Shown one piece after another: positions 20,401-29,973 of a DNA stretch of 64,000 nucleotides (positions are counted from its first letter, which is position 1; each line of letters opens with the position of its first letter). The DNA comes from an uncultured Parvularculaceae bacterium (lineage in GTDB: Bacteria > Pseudomonadota > Alphaproteobacteria > Caulobacterales > Parvularculaceae), in NCBI GenBank assembly GCA_947259375.1, contig CAMYLZ010000029.1, forward strand, positions 1 through 64,000. Direction: 5' to 3'. The notes below the pieces were generated by a model. The model searched no databases and was not told the DNA's origin. It saw nothing but the letters and a program-made list of their open reading frames with translations. A program made the translations under genes and the position numbers.

Positions 20401-21210
20401 TTACGGCAGCGCCTTGACCGAAATTTTGCAAGTCAGTTCGGCCGTTATTCCCGGCGCAAGCACGCATTCGCCGAATTTCCCTGGCAAATGCGTGACCGGT
20501 TCAAGGCAGAAAAAATTCTCGCCCATCGGCGTGAAAAGATGCGCGTGGCGGGCGTCGCTTTCCAGCGACAGGGCTAATCCGGCAGTGTCGATGCGCGCGG
20601 CGCCGTTCCAATGCTCGGCCGTATGATCCGCATCGCGGTCGGGGAGGGCGCCGTGCGGCGGGAGGTCGAACGGCGCCGGGCGCCAATCACGCGCGCCGTC
20701 AATCATCAGCCGCGTATTCGCGCCGCGTACAAAGAATGGGTGCAGGGCGAGCCCTGCGGGCATCGGCCGGTCGCCGGTATTTTCGACCGCGAGGCGGATT
20801 GAAAACGCCTCGCCGTCAATGGCGAATTGCTGGCTTGCGCGGAACGGAAAAGGAAATTTCATTGGCTGCGGCGCGTAATCAAACCGGCATTCGAGGCTGT
20901 TCGCGTCTTGCGCCGCAATTCGCCACGGATTGATCCAGCCCTCGCCATGCAGCGGGTTCTCTGGGTCGCAGGCCGGCAGGGTCGGCGCCAAGTCATAATG
21001 CGTGTCGGCGAAAACCAACCCGCCGGAAAGACGCCCGAACCACGGCACGCAAGGATAACAGGCCGCCTCGCGCGGGTCAGCCTTCACAGCCGCGAACGAG
21101 GCGGCCGGGCGCAGCACGTCGTGCGCCTGGTATTGCAACGACATAAGCGCGCAGCCTGCCTGTGGCGCAACGACCGCGCGCCATTCACCTGCAACGAATT
21201 CGACAAGCAT
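20401..21210 (-). CDS. Aldose 1-epimerase (galactose mutarotase-like)
   Basis: The protein is 269 residues long and belongs to the mutarotase-like fold that interconverts sugar anomers or acts on hexose phosphates. Recognisable pieces are the N-terminal EWRAVVAPQAGCALMSLQYQ, the PCVPWFGRLSGG segment, the HGEGW motif with a catalytic-type His, LHPFF with the second His, and the C-terminal GENFFCLEPVTHLPG carrying the catalytic-type Glu. The start at 21210 has GGAGG 5 bases upstream; longer readings upstream have no such site. The true sugar is not known. It is apparently a single gene. Confidence 0.85.
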   Translation of the reverse strand: MLVEFVAGEWRAVVAPQAGCALMSLQYQAHDVLRPAASFAAVKADPREAACYPCVPWFGRLSGGLVFADTHYDLAPTLPACDPENPLHGEGWINPWRIAAQDANSLECRFDYAPQPMKFPFPFRASQQFAIDGEAFSIRLAVENTGDRPMPAGLALHPFFVRGANTRLMIDGARDWRPAPFDLPPHGALPDRDADHTAEHWNGAARIDTAGLALSLESDARHAHLFTPMGENFFCLEPVTHLPGKFGECVLAPGITAELTCKISVKALP

Positions 21211-21587
21211 GAACGCCTCCTGACCGGCCGCGGACAATGCCATCATTTGAATGGAAAATTCAATGCGGGCATTCATTGCGCATTTCGTCCAGACGAAAGG
21301 TCGGTGCAAGGATGAAAAAACCGGCGCGGCGGGGCATGAACGGGGCGGGCTGAAAAGGCCGCCGCGAGGGAAGGCGCGCGGCGGCCTTGATGCAAGCGCG
21401 CCTTGTGGCAAGGGGGGAGGGGCGCGCCTGCAAGCAAATTGACGAGCGCAAGTGACATAAGTCAGGGGGGGCGTGCGCTCGCTATTGCTAAGCGGATCAA
21501 ATGCCGTGCACTCAATCCTTGAGGCAGGGCTTAGACCCTGCCGGCGCCATGGGGCAAAACACGAAATCGCGAGCGGCTGCGGTCGCG
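21211..21587. other. Intergenic region with two hairpins
   Basis: These 377 bases hold no gene I can support. There is a GC-rich inverted repeat at 21355-21388 (AAGGCCGCCGCG with CGCGCGGCGGCCTT) and a second at 21523-21542 (GGCAGGG, CTTAGA, CCCTGCC). Either could end the transcript of the HIT-protein gene that comes from the right. Neither has a strong T-run. The promoter of the epimerase gene should also lie here but is not obvious. Confidence 0.5.
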
Positions 21588-22022
21588 TTAAAACGCGCCG
21601 CGAATTCTCGCTGCAATGGGTTCCAGCACATCGGCGCCAACCGGTCCGCCGCTGGCATGCGCGCCGAGCGCGACCCCTTCATAGGCCGGGATAATGTGAA
21701 AATGCAGGTGATAGACGGACTGGCCCGCCGGCGCGCCGTTGAATTGCGCGACGCGCACGCCGTCGGGCTTCAGCCCGTTTCTGACCGCGCGCGCCACATG
21801 CTGAACGGCGCCGGCGAGCGTGCATAACGCGTCTTGGTCAATGTCGAACAGATTGGTTGCTCTCGCGCGTTTGTGAACCACCAGGCAATGGCCGTTGCTC
21901 TGGGGAAAGACATCCATGAAGGCGAGGATGTCTTCGGTTTCGTGGAGTTTCACGCAAGCCATTTCTCCACGGATGATTTTCGCGAAGATGTTATCCGGGT
22001 CGTATGTGGCGCTCAGGGTCAT
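21588..22022 (-). CDS. HIT family nucleotide hydrolase
   Basis: This 144-residue histidine-triad protein carries the active-site motif HLHFHIIP with the nucleophilic His in the middle. The N-terminal part NIFAKIIRGEMACVKLHETEDILAFMDVFPQSNGHCLVV is typical of the Hint/HinT branch, which hydrolyses AMP-linked amines such as adenosine phosphoramidates. It is a cytoplasmic enzyme with broad substrates. The gene is separated by 84 bases from the next gene upstream on the same strand. Confidence 0.93.
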   Translation of the reverse strand: MTLSATYDPDNIFAKIIRGEMACVKLHETEDILAFMDVFPQSNGHCLVVHKRARATNLFDIDQDALCTLAGAVQHVARAVRNGLKPDGVRVAQFNGAPAGQSVYHLHFHIIPAYEGVALGAHASGGPVGADVLEPIAARIRGAF

Positions 22023-22106
22023 GGTCTTAAGTCTCTATCGAAAATCCGAAAAGCCGCCTCGTATTTATTATAGCGGCTTCGATGATGTTGTTTGAATGGC
22101 GCGTTC

Positions 22107-22583
22107 TTATTCAAGCTTGTTATCATTCCAGATCATCTGCGTAACCCGCCATTCATTGTCCGGCTGCCGGCGAGCGACAGTCAAATAATTGCCGTTTTGG
22201 GCGTATTCATCGCCGCCATATTCAAAACGCAATTCATACCAGCCGCTTACAACGCCAAGGTCGTGTTCAACGGTGATACTGTCGGGCGCATGGTCGAATT
22301 TGATGATTCTTGTTGCGGGTGTATCAGGGGGGAACCAGAAGGCCCGAATTTCGTCCGCTCCTTTTCTGGGGGGCGTGCCAAGGCCAGGCCTGATAATCGC
22401 GTCTTCGGCGAATATCGCCATCACGGCTTTATCTTGAGCGGCGGCGCCTGACTGTTTCCAGCCCTCAACATAAGCCTGATCAAGCGCGTAGAGCGCCGCC
22501 CTGTCTGCTTCATGATCGTGCGATGTCTCTTTAGCGCAGGCTGACGCCATGAATAGAGCAGCAGTCAATACAAGCTGGCGCAT
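22107..22583 (-). CDS. Lipoprotein with NTF2-like (DUF4440/SnoaL) domain
   Basis: The protein has 158 residues. A short signal ends in a lipobox-like FMASAC, predicting an acylated Cys near residue 16. The rest matches the NTF2-like cone fold of DUF4440 proteins: DRAALYALDQAYVEGW, then MAIFAEDAIIRPG and a C-terminal WRVTQMIWNDN. I choose the ATG at 22583 because GGAGG is 6 bases upstream; an ATG two codons earlier overlaps the stop of the DUF2007 gene as TGATG-like coupling. Role unknown; such domains bind small hydrophobic ligands or act as accessory domains. Confidence 0.75.
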   Translation of the reverse strand: MRQLVLTAALFMASACAKETSHDHEADRAALYALDQAYVEGWKQSGAAAQDKAVMAIFAEDAIIRPGLGTPPRKGADEIRAFWFPPDTPATRIIKFDHAPDSITVEHDLGVVSGWYELRFEYGGDEYAQNGNYLTVARRQPDNEWRVTQMIWNDNKLE

Positions 22584-22585
22584 AA

Positions 22586-22789
22586 TCATCCTCCGGACTC
22601 GGCGTTTTTTAAAAGAGTGGTCGCTTCCATTTCCTGATCATCGGGCACGGCGATACGCACGCCGCCCGGCATCGCCAGCACTGAATTGATTGCGCCATCG
22701 AGCAGTTCGGCGTCAATGTCGTGCGCCTGCAGAAAACCGACAATGATTGCCGCCTCCTGCAGGTTGTGCATGCGTTTGATGATCTTCAT
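22586..22789 (-). CDS. DUF2007 family protein
   Basis: This 67-residue protein matches the DUF2007 (putative signal transducing protein) pattern: an initial strand KIIKRMHNLQEAAIIVGFLQAHDIDAELLD and the closing VRIAVPDDQEMEATTLL. The fold is a small ferredoxin-like domain related to PII-like proteins. The function of the family is not established. It ends at the ribosome site of the lipoprotein gene and begins 7 bases after the DUF482 gene, so all three are probably one transcript. Confidence 0.8.
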   Translation of the reverse strand: MKIIKRMHNLQEAAIIVGFLQAHDIDAELLDGAINSVLAMPGGVRIAVPDDQEMEATTLLKNAESGG

Positions 22790-22796
22790 GATTTGC

Positions 22797-23951
22797 CTAT
22801 CTCGACTTGCGGAATGGGGTGAAATTTTTCAGCGCCTCGATTTCCATTCCTGTCTGGGCGCGTTCCGCATCAAGATAGCGCGCAATCGCGTCGCGAAACC
22901 CTTCGTCAGGCAGCCAGTGGGCCGACCAAGTGGCGACCGGTTCATATCCGCGCGCAATCTTGTGCTGGCCCTGCGCGCCCGCTTCAACGCGGGCAAGGCC
23001 GCGCTCAATCGCGAATTCGACCGCCTGATGGTAGCATAATTCAAAATGTAGGAACGGCACATCCTCCGTACAGCCCCAATAACGGCCATATAGCGCGTCG
23101 CCGCCAGTCAGGTTGAGCGCGCCGGCGACAGGCGCGCCGTCACGTTCGGCGAGAATCATAAGCAGCGCGTCGGGCATGCGTTCGGCGATCAGGCGAAAGA
23201 ATGTGCGCGTGAGATAAGGCTGGCCCCATTTGCGCGCGCCAGTGTCCTGGTAGAATCGCCAGAAGGCGTCCCAATGCGCTTCCTTTATCTCCGCGCCGGC
23301 AAGACGGCGGATGGAAAGACCATTGCCGGCCTCGCGCCTTTCGCGGCGGATGGCTTTGCGCTTGCGCGAGGCGAGGGCGCCGAGAAAATCGTCAAAAGTT
23401 TCATAGCCGCGATTGAACCAGTGATATTGCTCGCCCATGCGCGGCAGGAATCCGGCGCGGGCGAGCTGGGTCTTGTCCGCATCATCGATGAAATTGACAT
23501 GCGCCGACGAAGCGCCGAGTTGGCCGGTCACTTGCCTCAAGGCCAGCGCGAGATTGGCGGCGGCGGCCTCATTCGCCGCAAGCAGGCGCGGGCCCGGAAC
23601 CGGCGTGAATGGGACCGCGCATAAGAGCTTCGGGTAATAGCGCCCGCCGGCGCGCTGATAAGCATCGGCCCAATGATGGTCGAAGACATATTCGCCCTGG
23701 CTATGGCCCTTGGCGTAAAGCGGCGCGACGCTGGTGACGGCGCCTGCCTCCTCCAAAACGAGATGCAGCGGTTGCCAGCCGGTTTCGGCCGCAACGGATT
23801 TTGAATCTTCAAGCGCGGCAAGAAATTCATGCGCGATAAATGGATTGTTCGGGCGCCCCGGCGGGTTGGCGAGCGCATTCCACGTCGTTGCGTCGATCTC
23901 GTGAATGGACGAGACGGTCCGCGCCAGGAGGGAATCCGAACCGTCGGCCAT
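22797..23951 (-). CDS. DUF482 family N-acyltransferase (GNAT/FemAB-like)
   Basis: This 384-residue protein fits the COG3146/DUF482 group, a double-GNAT FemAB-like family often annotated as peptidoglycan biosynthesis or recognition protein. Typical stretches are NNPFIAHEFLAALEDS, the YVFDHHWADAYQRAGGRYYPKLL segment in the middle and ASRKRKAIRRERREAGNG. Near the C-terminus HFELCYHQAVEFAIERGL and EAGAQGQHKIARGYEPV are also family features. The acyl acceptor has not been defined. Its ATG overlaps the stop of the RidA gene (TGATG), so it is translated after RidA. Confidence 0.85.
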   Translation of the reverse strand: MADGSDSLLARTVSSIHEIDATTWNALANPPGRPNNPFIAHEFLAALEDSKSVAAETGWQPLHLVLEEAGAVTSVAPLYAKGHSQGEYVFDHHWADAYQRAGGRYYPKLLCAVPFTPVPGPRLLAANEAAAANLALALRQVTGQLGASSAHVNFIDDADKTQLARAGFLPRMGEQYHWFNRGYETFDDFLGALASRKRKAIRRERREAGNGLSIRRLAGAEIKEAHWDAFWRFYQDTGARKWGQPYLTRTFFRLIAERMPDALLMILAERDGAPVAGALNLTGGDALYGRYWGCTEDVPFLHFELCYHQAVEFAIERGLARVEAGAQGQHKIARGYEPVATWSAHWLPDEGFRDAIARYLDAERAQTGMEIEALKNFTPFRKSR

Positions 23952-24412
23952 CAGGCGATCTCGAAAACGCCGTCGATTTCAACCGCCGCATTCATCGGCA
24001 GGGACGGCGCGCCGACGGCGGCGCGCGCGTGCCGGCCGGCGTCGCCGAAAACATCGACCATCAAATCGGACGCGCCATTGATGATCTTTGGCTGGTCGCC
24101 GAAATCGTCCGTGCAATTGACGAAGGCGCCGAGCTTCACCACCCGTTTGACCCGGTTGAGATTGCCGCCGCAGGCGGATTTGAGTTGCGCAATCAGATTG
24201 ACGCCGCAAGCGCGCGCTGCCTCGACGCCCTTGTCGAATTCGACATCGCTTCCGAGCTTGCCGGCGATCAATCCGTCAGCGGTAAGCGAGACCTGTCCGG
24301 ATATGTAAACGAGATTGCCGCTCATGACGTAAGGAACGTAATTGGCGACCGGCGCCGCCGGTTCCGGCAGGACGATCCCCAGTTCGGTCAGTCTCGCGTC
24401 GATATCCTGCAT
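23951..24412 (-). CDS. RidA family protein (YjgF/YER057c/UK114)
   Basis: RidA-type proteins hydrolyse reactive enamine/imine intermediates made by PLP enzymes. This 153-residue member starts at the ATG at 24412, which has AGGAAA upstream; longer frames upstream lack a site. The core LVYISGQVSLTADGLIAGKLG and the C-terminal GAPSLPMNAAVEIDGVF are the family pattern. The substrate-binding Arg usually found in an RAAVG or R-x-A context near the end is present as HARAAVGAPSLP. It is the first gene of the RidA-DUF482-DUF2007-lipoprotein run. Confidence 0.88.
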   Translation of the reverse strand: MQDIDARLTELGIVLPEPAAPVANYVPYVMSGNLVYISGQVSLTADGLIAGKLGSDVEFDKGVEAARACGVNLIAQLKSACGGNLNRVKRVVKLGAFVNCTDDFGDQPKIINGASDLMVDVFGDAGRHARAAVGAPSLPMNAAVEIDGVFEIA

Positions 24413-24506
24413 GAAATTTCCTTTCCGGTTGGGCTGTGCGCGCCGCCTGACGCGCGCGTATTTGACAACGGATGAGAATGTCCGCCAAGGCAAATCTTGT
24501 TGACGC

Positions 24507-25352
24507 TTATTGGGCGTCGCTGATTTCAGCGTCAAGGATGGCGATTTCGATACGGCGGTTCAGCGCGCGCCCTGCCGCGGAAGCATTATCGGCGAGCGGT
24601 TCGGCCGATCCGGCGCCGCGCGCGCTGATCTGTTCGCCTGGTGCGCCGACGCTTTCGAGGAAAGTGCGCACCGCTTCGGCGCGGGCGGCGCTCAGCATCA
24701 GGTTGCGCGCCGCATCGCCGCTCGCATCGGTATGGCCTGAGATGGCGAGGCGCAAATCCGCGCAGTCGGCGTGGATCGACGCGATATCGCGCAATTGCAG
24801 GCGCGACGCGGCGTCGAGTTCGGCCCGCGCGCTGGCGAAGCCGATACGCCGCCGGTCGATGGCGGCGCGCAGGCGCGTGGCGCAATCGTCGATTTCCGGC
24901 GATAGGTCTTCGCTCGGCGCTGGCTCGGGCGCACGGGGTTGATCCCCGGGCTCCGCCGTCCCCTCGGCGGCCTCGGCAAGGATCAGCGCTTCGATGCTGG
25001 CCGGCGGCGTGGTGCGCGTTTCAGCAACAGGCGGGGCGGCGATGGCAACGCCGCTTGCATCGACCTTGGTGACGCCGCCAAGGGCGGGGCCGCCCGGACC
25101 GGCCGCTTTTGTCACCTGCGCGACCAGCCGCGCCCGCGCCGCTTCGGACGGCGCCTCGCCGGTCAGAACGGCTTTTTGTCCGTCAATCTCGACCCGCGCC
25201 CAGCCGGCGCCGTCAAGCGCGGCTTCGGCGCGCGCGGCGAGCCGTTTTTCAGCCGAAGCGGCGGAGCCCGGCGCGCCCTCGATGCCGATGGCGACCGCGC
25301 CCAACAGCGCGACGAGCGCGAGGCCCGTCAGGAGTTTCAGCAAGGTTTTCAT
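24507..25352 (-). CDS. BON- and OmpA-domain envelope protein
   Basis: This 281-residue protein starts with an uncleaved or signal-type hydrophobic segment (1-23). Next comes a BON-like domain (about 35-100) with the pattern VEIDGQKAVLTGEAPSEAARARLV. A Pro/Ala/Glu-rich linker follows, and then an OmpA/MotB C-terminal domain (about 155-275) with LAISGHTDASGDAARNLMLS and LNRRIEIAI. OmpA domains bind meso-diaminopimelate in peptidoglycan, so this is probably a cell-envelope anchor or stress protein. It is separate from the threonine genes behind it. Confidence 0.85.
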   Translation of the reverse strand: MKTLLKLLTGLALVALLGAVAIGIEGAPGSAASAEKRLAARAEAALDGAGWARVEIDGQKAVLTGEAPSEAARARLVAQVTKAAGPGGPALGGVTKVDASGVAIAAPPVAETRTTPPASIEALILAEAAEGTAEPGDQPRAPEPAPSEDLSPEIDDCATRLRAAIDRRRIGFASARAELDAASRLQLRDIASIHADCADLRLAISGHTDASGDAARNLMLSAARAEAVRTFLESVGAPGEQISARGAGSAEPLADNASAAGRALNRRIEIAILDAEISDAQ

Positions 25353-25384
25353 TCGATCCCGATACGGATATTAGCGCAGCCGCG

Positions 25385-26419
25385 TCACCATTCAAGGATG
25401 ACCTTGCCGGACTGGCCGGAGCGCATGACGTCGAAACCCTTCTGATAATCGTCGATGGAAAAGCGATGCGTGAGAATGGGCGAGAGATCGAGCCCGGCCT
25501 GCAACATCGCGCCCATTTTGTACCAGGTCTCGAACATGCGCCGGCCATAGATGCCTTTGACCTCGAGCCCCTTGAAAATCACCTTGTCCCAGTCGATCCC
25601 CGCGCCATTCGGCAGAAGGCCGAGCAGGGCGATCTTGCCGCCATGATTCATGGTCTCAAGCATCGACTGAAAGGCCGACGGCACGCCGGACATTTCAAGG
25701 CCCACATCAAAGCCCTCGGTCATGCGCAAATCCGACATGACGTCCTTGAGCGACTCGCTCGCCACATTGACCGCGCGGGTCGCGCCCATTTTCCTCGCGA
25801 GATCGAGGCGGTATTCGTTGATGTCGGTCACCACCACATGGCGCGCGCCGCAGAACTTGGCGATGGCCGCGGCCATGACGCCGATCGGCCCGGCGCCGGT
25901 GATCAGCACATCCTCGCCCACTAGGTCAAAGGCGAGCGCGGTGTGGGTCGCGTTGCCGTAAGGATCGAAAATCGCGCCGAGATCGTCCGAGACGTCTTCG
26001 GGAAGTTTGTAAACGTTGAATGCGGGGACGGCCACATATTCCGCGAAAGAGCCCGGCCGGTTGACGCCGACGCCGACCGTGTTGCGGCACAAATGCCGCT
26101 TGCCGGCGCGGCAATTGCGGCAATAGCCGCAAGTGACATGGCCTTCGGCGGAAACGCGGTCGCCGATCTTCATGTTGAAATGCTCGAGATGCACTTCGGA
26201 GCCGATCTCGACGATCTCGCCGGCGAATTCATGGCCCACGGTCATCGGTACAGGGATGGTTTTTTGCGCCCAGTCGTCCCAGTTATAAATGTGCACGTCG
26301 GTGCCGCAGATGGCCGAGCGCTTGACCTTTATGAGGACGTCATTGACGCCGACTTCGGGCCGCGTCGTGTCAACCATCCAGATGCCTTCTTCAGGCTTGG
26401 CTTTCATCAGGGCTTTCAT
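25385..26419 (-). CDS. tdh: L-threonine 3-dehydrogenase
   Basis: This zinc-dependent medium-chain dehydrogenase oxidises L-threonine to 2-amino-3-ketobutyrate with NAD+. The catalytic zinc Cys38 ([16 protein letters not shown]), the [12 protein letters not shown] segment, the structural-zinc cysteines in [15 protein letters not shown] and the nucleotide motif [14 protein letters not shown] are all in place. At 344 residues it has the normal length. The ribosome site AGGAGGGG overlaps the stop codon of kbl, so kbl and tdh are one operon, with kbl first. Confidence 0.97.
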   Translation of the reverse strand: MKALMKAKPEEGIWMVDTTRPEVGVNDVLIKVKRSAICGTDVHIYNWDDWAQKTIPVPMTVGHEFAGEIVEIGSEVHLEHFNMKIGDRVSAEGHVTCGYCRNCRAGKRHLCRNTVGVGVNRPGSFAEYVAVPAFNVYKLPEDVSDDLGAIFDPYGNATHTALAFDLVGEDVLITGAGPIGVMAAAIAKFCGARHVVVTDINEYRLDLARKMGATRAVNVASESLKDVMSDLRMTEGFDVGLEMSGVPSAFQSMLETMNHGGKIALLGLLPNGAGIDWDKVIFKGLEVKGIYGRRMFETWYKMGAMLQAGLDLSPILTHRFSIDDYQKGFDVMRSGQSGKVILEW

Positions 26420-26430
26420 GAGTTCCCCTC

Positions 26431-27633
26431 CTAAATCACGCCCAGTTCCTTACCAACCTTCGCAAACGCCGTCACCGCCTCGTCGACCTGTTCGTCGCTA
26501 TGGCCGGCGCACATTTGCGTGCGGATGCGCGCCTTGCCCTTGGGCACGACCGGATAGGAAAAGGCGGTGACGTAAACGCCTTCATCCATCAGGGCGGCGG
26601 CCATTTCGCCGGCTTTTTTCGCGTCATAGAGCATCACCGGGATGATCGGGTGTTCGCCGGGGAGGAGGTCGAACCCGGCCGCGCCCATCTGTTCGCGGAA
26701 GCGCGCGGCGTTGCGGAAAAGCTGTTCGCGCAATGGGCCGCCGTCGCGAATGAGCTCCAGTGTTTTGAGGCTCGCGCCCAGGAGCGCCGGGGTTAGCGCG
26801 TTCGAAAAGAGGTAAGGCCGCGCTCGGTTGCGCAACAAATGCACGACTTCCTTCGAGGCGCAGATATAGCCGCCCATGCCGCCGCCCAGCGCCTTGCCGA
26901 GCGTGCCGGTCAAAATGTCGACCCGGTTGGCGACGCCGCAATGGGCGGGCGTGCCCTCGCCATGCGGCCCCATGAAGCCGGTGGCGTGCGCGTCGTCGAC
27001 CATGACGAGCGCGTCGAATTCGTCCGCAAGCGCACAAATCTCGTCGAGCTTGGCGATATAGCCGTCCATGGAAAAAACGCCGTCAGTGACGATCAGCTTG
27101 GTGCGCGCGCCGTCGGCATCGGCCTGTTTCAACTGGATGCGCAGATCGGTCATATCGGAATTGGCGAAGCGATAGCGTTTCGCCTTGCACAATCGCACCC
27201 CGTCGATGATCGAGGCGTGGTTGAGCGCGTCGGAAATGATCGCGTCTTCCGCCTCGAGCAGCGGTTCGAAAACGCCGCCATTGGCGTCGAAGCAGGCGGC
27301 GAAGAGGATCGAGTCGTCATAACCGAGGAAGCTTGCGATTTCCCGTTCGAGTTTGCGGTGCAGATCGGTCGTGCCGCAGATGAAGCGCACCGAGGCCATG
27401 CCGTATCCATAATCGTCCATGGTCGCCTTGGCGGCGTCCACAAGCTGCGGGTTGTCCGCGAGGCCGAGATAATTATTGGCGCAGAAATTGAGGACCTTCT
27501 TGCGCGCGCCCTTGTGCGAAACCTCGATCACCGGGCCTTGCGGCGAGGCGATTTCCCGCTCGATCTTTTCCAGTCCCTGTTCGCGAATGTCGGCGAGCGT
27601 TGCCGCGACCCTGTCGTAAAATGCGCTGCGCAT
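26431..27633 (-). CDS. kbl: 2-amino-3-ketobutyrate CoA ligase (glycine C-acetyltransferase)
   Basis: The enzyme splits 2-amino-3-ketobutyrate with CoA into glycine and acetyl-CoA. The 400-residue protein is an alpha-oxoamine synthase with the PLP lysine in [13 protein letters not shown], the [13 protein letters not shown] motif and the N-terminal [20 protein letters not shown] precedes the ATG. Together with tdh it converts threonine to glycine and acetyl-CoA. The gene is divergent from purU, and the resulting glycine can feed the tetrahydrofolate one-carbon pool that purU draws on. Confidence 0.97.
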   Translation of the reverse strand: MRSAFYDRVAATLADIREQGLEKIEREIASPQGPVIEVSHKGARKKVLNFCANNYLGLADNPQLVDAAKATMDDYGYGMASVRFICGTTDLHRKLEREIASFLGYDDSILFAACFDANGGVFEPLLEAEDAIISDALNHASIIDGVRLCKAKRYRFANSDMTDLRIQLKQADADGARTKLIVTDGVFSMDGYIAKLDEICALADEFDALVMVDDAHATGFMGPHGEGTPAHCGVANRVDILTGTLGKALGGGMGGYICASKEVVHLLRNRARPYLFSNALTPALLGASLKTLELIRDGGPLREQLFRNAARFREQMGAAGFDLLPGEHPIIPVMLYDAKKAGEMAAALMDEGVYVTAFSYPVVPKGKARIRTQMCAGHSDEQVDEAVTAFAKVGKELGVI

Positions 27634-27776
27634 TGCGGTCCTCTTTCTCGTTCTGCGAGGGGGGAAGGTTTGGCGCCGCCGCTGCGCCGGGTCAATGCGC
27701 GGGCGCGCGAGAGTTGCGCGCGCGCGCCAGCCGACTTATGGCTTTCGACGGAGCCGAGAGGGAGCCCGCCGCGCTT

Positions 27777-28676
27777 ATGCCTGCTGCGCCTGAACCTGCC
27801 GCGCCAAAGCCTGACCCGCTTGAGACTGCGAATGCCTGCATTTTGACCCTGTCCTGCGCTGACCGGCCAGGCATCGTCGCCGAGGTGTCGGGGCTGCTCT
27901 ATCGCAATGGCTGCAACATCGTTGAATCCCAGCAATTCGACGACAAGGAAACCGGCCGGTTTTTCATGCGCGTGGTGTTCGATTGCGGTGCGGGCGAGGC
28001 CTGCGGCCTGTCGGCGAGTTTCGCGCCGCTGGCCGAGGAATTCGCGATGGACTGGCGCCTGCGGCCCGCTGACGAGCGCCGGCGCGTGCTGATCCTCGTG
28101 TCGAAATTCGATCACTGCCTGGGCGATCTTCTCTACCGTCAGCGCATTGGCGAGTTGCGGATGGATGTGGTCGGCGTCGTCTCGAACCATCCGAAGGACG
28201 CATTAAGCGTCAATCTGCGCGATATTCCGTTTCACCATTTGCCGATTACCCGCGAGACGAAGCCGCAGCAGGAAGCGCGATTGCAGGCGATCATCGCGGA
28301 AACCGGCGCCGAGCTGGTGGTGCTGGCGCGCTATATGCAGATCCTGTCGGATGGTTTCGCGCACGCGCTCGCCGGGCGCTGCATCAATATTCATCACAGC
28401 TTTCTGCCGGGTTTTAAAGGCGCGAAGCCCTATCATCAGGCCCATGCGCGCGGGGTGAAGATCATTGGTGCGACCGCGCATTTCGTCACCCCCGATCTCG
28501 ATGAAGGGCCGATCATCCATCAGGATGTGGCGACCATTTCACATTCCGACACGCCCGACGACCTGGTGCGCAAGGGCCGCGATGTAGAGCGTAGGGTGCT
28601 CGCCAACGCGGTGCGCGACATTCTCGACGATCGCGTGCTCCTCAACGGCGTAAAGACGGTTGTGTTTCAGAAATAA
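27777..28676 (+). CDS. purU: Formyltetrahydrofolate deformylase
   Basis: PurU hydrolyses 10-formyl-THF to formate and THF. An N-terminal ACT domain begins [21 protein letters not shown] and a formyltransferase-type hydrolase domain follows, with [10 protein letters not shown], the catalytic [16 protein letters not shown] and [18 protein letters not shown] start at the ATG at 27777 (299 residues), which leaves an Ala/Pro-rich leader; GGGAG lies about 12 bases upstream. An in-frame ATG at 27738 is an alternative. Its product formate can be oxidised by the formate dehydrogenase encoded 4 kb downstream. Confidence 0.92.
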   Translation: MPAAPEPAAPKPDPLETANACILTLSCADRPGIVAEVSGLLYRNGCNIVESQQFDDKETGRFFMRVVFDCGAGEACGLSASFAPLAEEFAMDWRLRPADERRRVLILVSKFDHCLGDLLYRQRIGELRMDVVGVVSNHPKDALSVNLRDIPFHHLPITRETKPQQEARLQAIIAETGAELVVLARYMQILSDGFAHALAGRCINIHHSFLPGFKGAKPYHQAHARGVKIIGATAHFVTPDLDEGPIIHQDVATISHSDTPDDLVRKGRDVERRVLANAVRDILDDRVLLNGVKTVVFQK

Positions 28677-28752
28677 TCAATTGGCGGCGGCATTGCGCCC
28701 CTTTGGCGCGGCCCATATCCTGCCGCGCGATTCGCATCAGAGGAGCCGACCC

Positions 28753-29865
28753 ATGAAAACCCGCGCCGCCATCGCTGTCGAACCGAACAAACCGCTGGTG
28801 ATCGAAGAGGTCGATCTTGACGGCCCGAAAGCGGGCGAGGTGCTGGTCGAGATCATGGCGACGGGCGTCTGTCACACCGACGCCTACACGCTTGAAGGCA
28901 AGGATAGCGAGGGCATCTTCCCGTCGATCCTCGGCCATGAAGGCGCGGGGATCGTGCGCGAGGTTGGGGCGGGCGTCACCTCCGTTCAGCCGGGCGATCA
29001 TGTGATCCCGCTTTACACGCCTGAATGCCGGAGTTGCAAAACCTGCCTGTCGCAGAAATCAAATCTGTGTACGTCCATTCGCGCGACGCAAGGCAAAGGC
29101 GTGATGCCCGACGGGACCAGCCGCTTTTCATGGAAGGGCCAGACGCTTTATCACTATATGGGTTGCTCGACCTTTTCGAATTTCACCGTCTTGCCGGAAA
29201 TCGCGCTGGCGAAAATCCGAAAGGACGCGCCCTTCGACAAGGCCTGTTATATCGGCTGCGGCGTTACCACCGGCGTCGGCGCGGTGATCTGGACCGCGGG
29301 CGTCGAGCCCGGCGCCAATGTGGCGGTGTTCGGCCTTGGCGGCATTGGCCTTAACGTCATTCAGGGCGCGAAGCTTGTCGGCGCGGACAAGATCATCGGC
29401 GTCGATATCAATCCCGGCAAGCGCGCGGTCGCGGAGAAATTCGGCATGACCGATTTCGTCGATGTGAGCGAGATCGGCGCCGGCAATGTAGTCGACCGGG
29501 TGGTCGAGCTCACCGGCGGCGGCGCGGATTATTCCTTCGACTGCACCGGCAATACGGAGGTGATGCGCCAAGCGCTGGAATGCTGTCATCGCGGCTGGGG
29601 CCAGTCGATCATCATCGGCGTCGCCGAAGCGGGCAAGGAAATTTCGACGCGCCCGTTCCAGCTTGTGACGGGCCGCGTGTGGAAGGGGACTGCTTTCGGC
29701 GGCGCGCGCGGGCGCACCGACACGCCGAAAATCGTCGACTGGTATATGGACGAGAAGATCAATATTGACGACCTCATCACCCACACCATGCCGCTCGAAG
29801 ACATCAACAAGGCTTTCGACCTGATGCATGAAGGCAAGAGCATTCGAAGCGTGGTGGTTTTCTGA
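28753..29865 (+). CDS. frmA: S-(hydroxymethyl)glutathione dehydrogenase (class III alcohol dehydrogenase)
   Basis: The enzyme oxidises S-hydroxymethylglutathione, the spontaneous adduct of formaldehyde and glutathione, to S-formylglutathione with NAD+. The protein has 370 residues from the ATG at 28753, which has AGGAG 7 bases upstream. It shows [12 protein letters not shown] with the catalytic zinc Cys, [12 protein letters not shown], the structural zinc cluster [15 protein letters not shown] and the NAD motif [14 protein letters not shown]. The class III pattern ([20 protein letters not shown]) is clear. It is followed by the S-formylglutathione hydrolase gene. Confidence 0.97.
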   Translation: MKTRAAIAVEPNKPLVIEEVDLDGPKAGEVLVEIMATGVCHTDAYTLEGKDSEGIFPSILGHEGAGIVREVGAGVTSVQPGDHVIPLYTPECRSCKTCLSQKSNLCTSIRATQGKGVMPDGTSRFSWKGQTLYHYMGCSTFSNFTVLPEIALAKIRKDAPFDKACYIGCGVTTGVGAVIWTAGVEPGANVAVFGLGGIGLNVIQGAKLVGADKIIGVDINPGKRAVAEKFGMTDFVDVSEIGAGNVVDRVVELTGGGADYSFDCTGNTEVMRQALECCHRGWGQSIIIGVAEAGKEISTRPFQLVTGRVWKGTAFGGARGRTDTPKIVDWYMDEKINIDDLITHTMPLEDINKAFDLMHEGKSIRSVVVF

Positions 29866-29869
29866 GCCC

Positions 29870-29966
29870 GCTCATCCCCGCGAAAGCGGGAATCTAGTTC
29901 TTAATCATGCAGTGCTTTGCGCATCATTTTTATTCACTGGATCCCCGCCTTCGCGGGGATGATCGG
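29870..29966. repeat. Pair of inverted intergenic repeats between frmA and fghA
   Basis: The left unit (CTCATCCCCGCGAAAGCGGG onward, 29871-29898) is an approximate reverse complement of the right unit (29937-29966), which contains its own hairpin ATCCCCGC-CTTC-GCGGGGAT. The sequence TGGATCCCCGCCTTCGCGGG is a familiar type of alphaproteobacterial intergenic repeat. The right unit ends 8 bases before the start of fghA and almost touches its ribosome site. Confidence 0.7.
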
Positions 29967-29973
29967 AGTTGAG

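Noticed and set aside
25385-27776. Glycine or other riboswitch before kbl or purU
   Set aside because: The leaders are short and show no aptamer-like structure that I can recognise.
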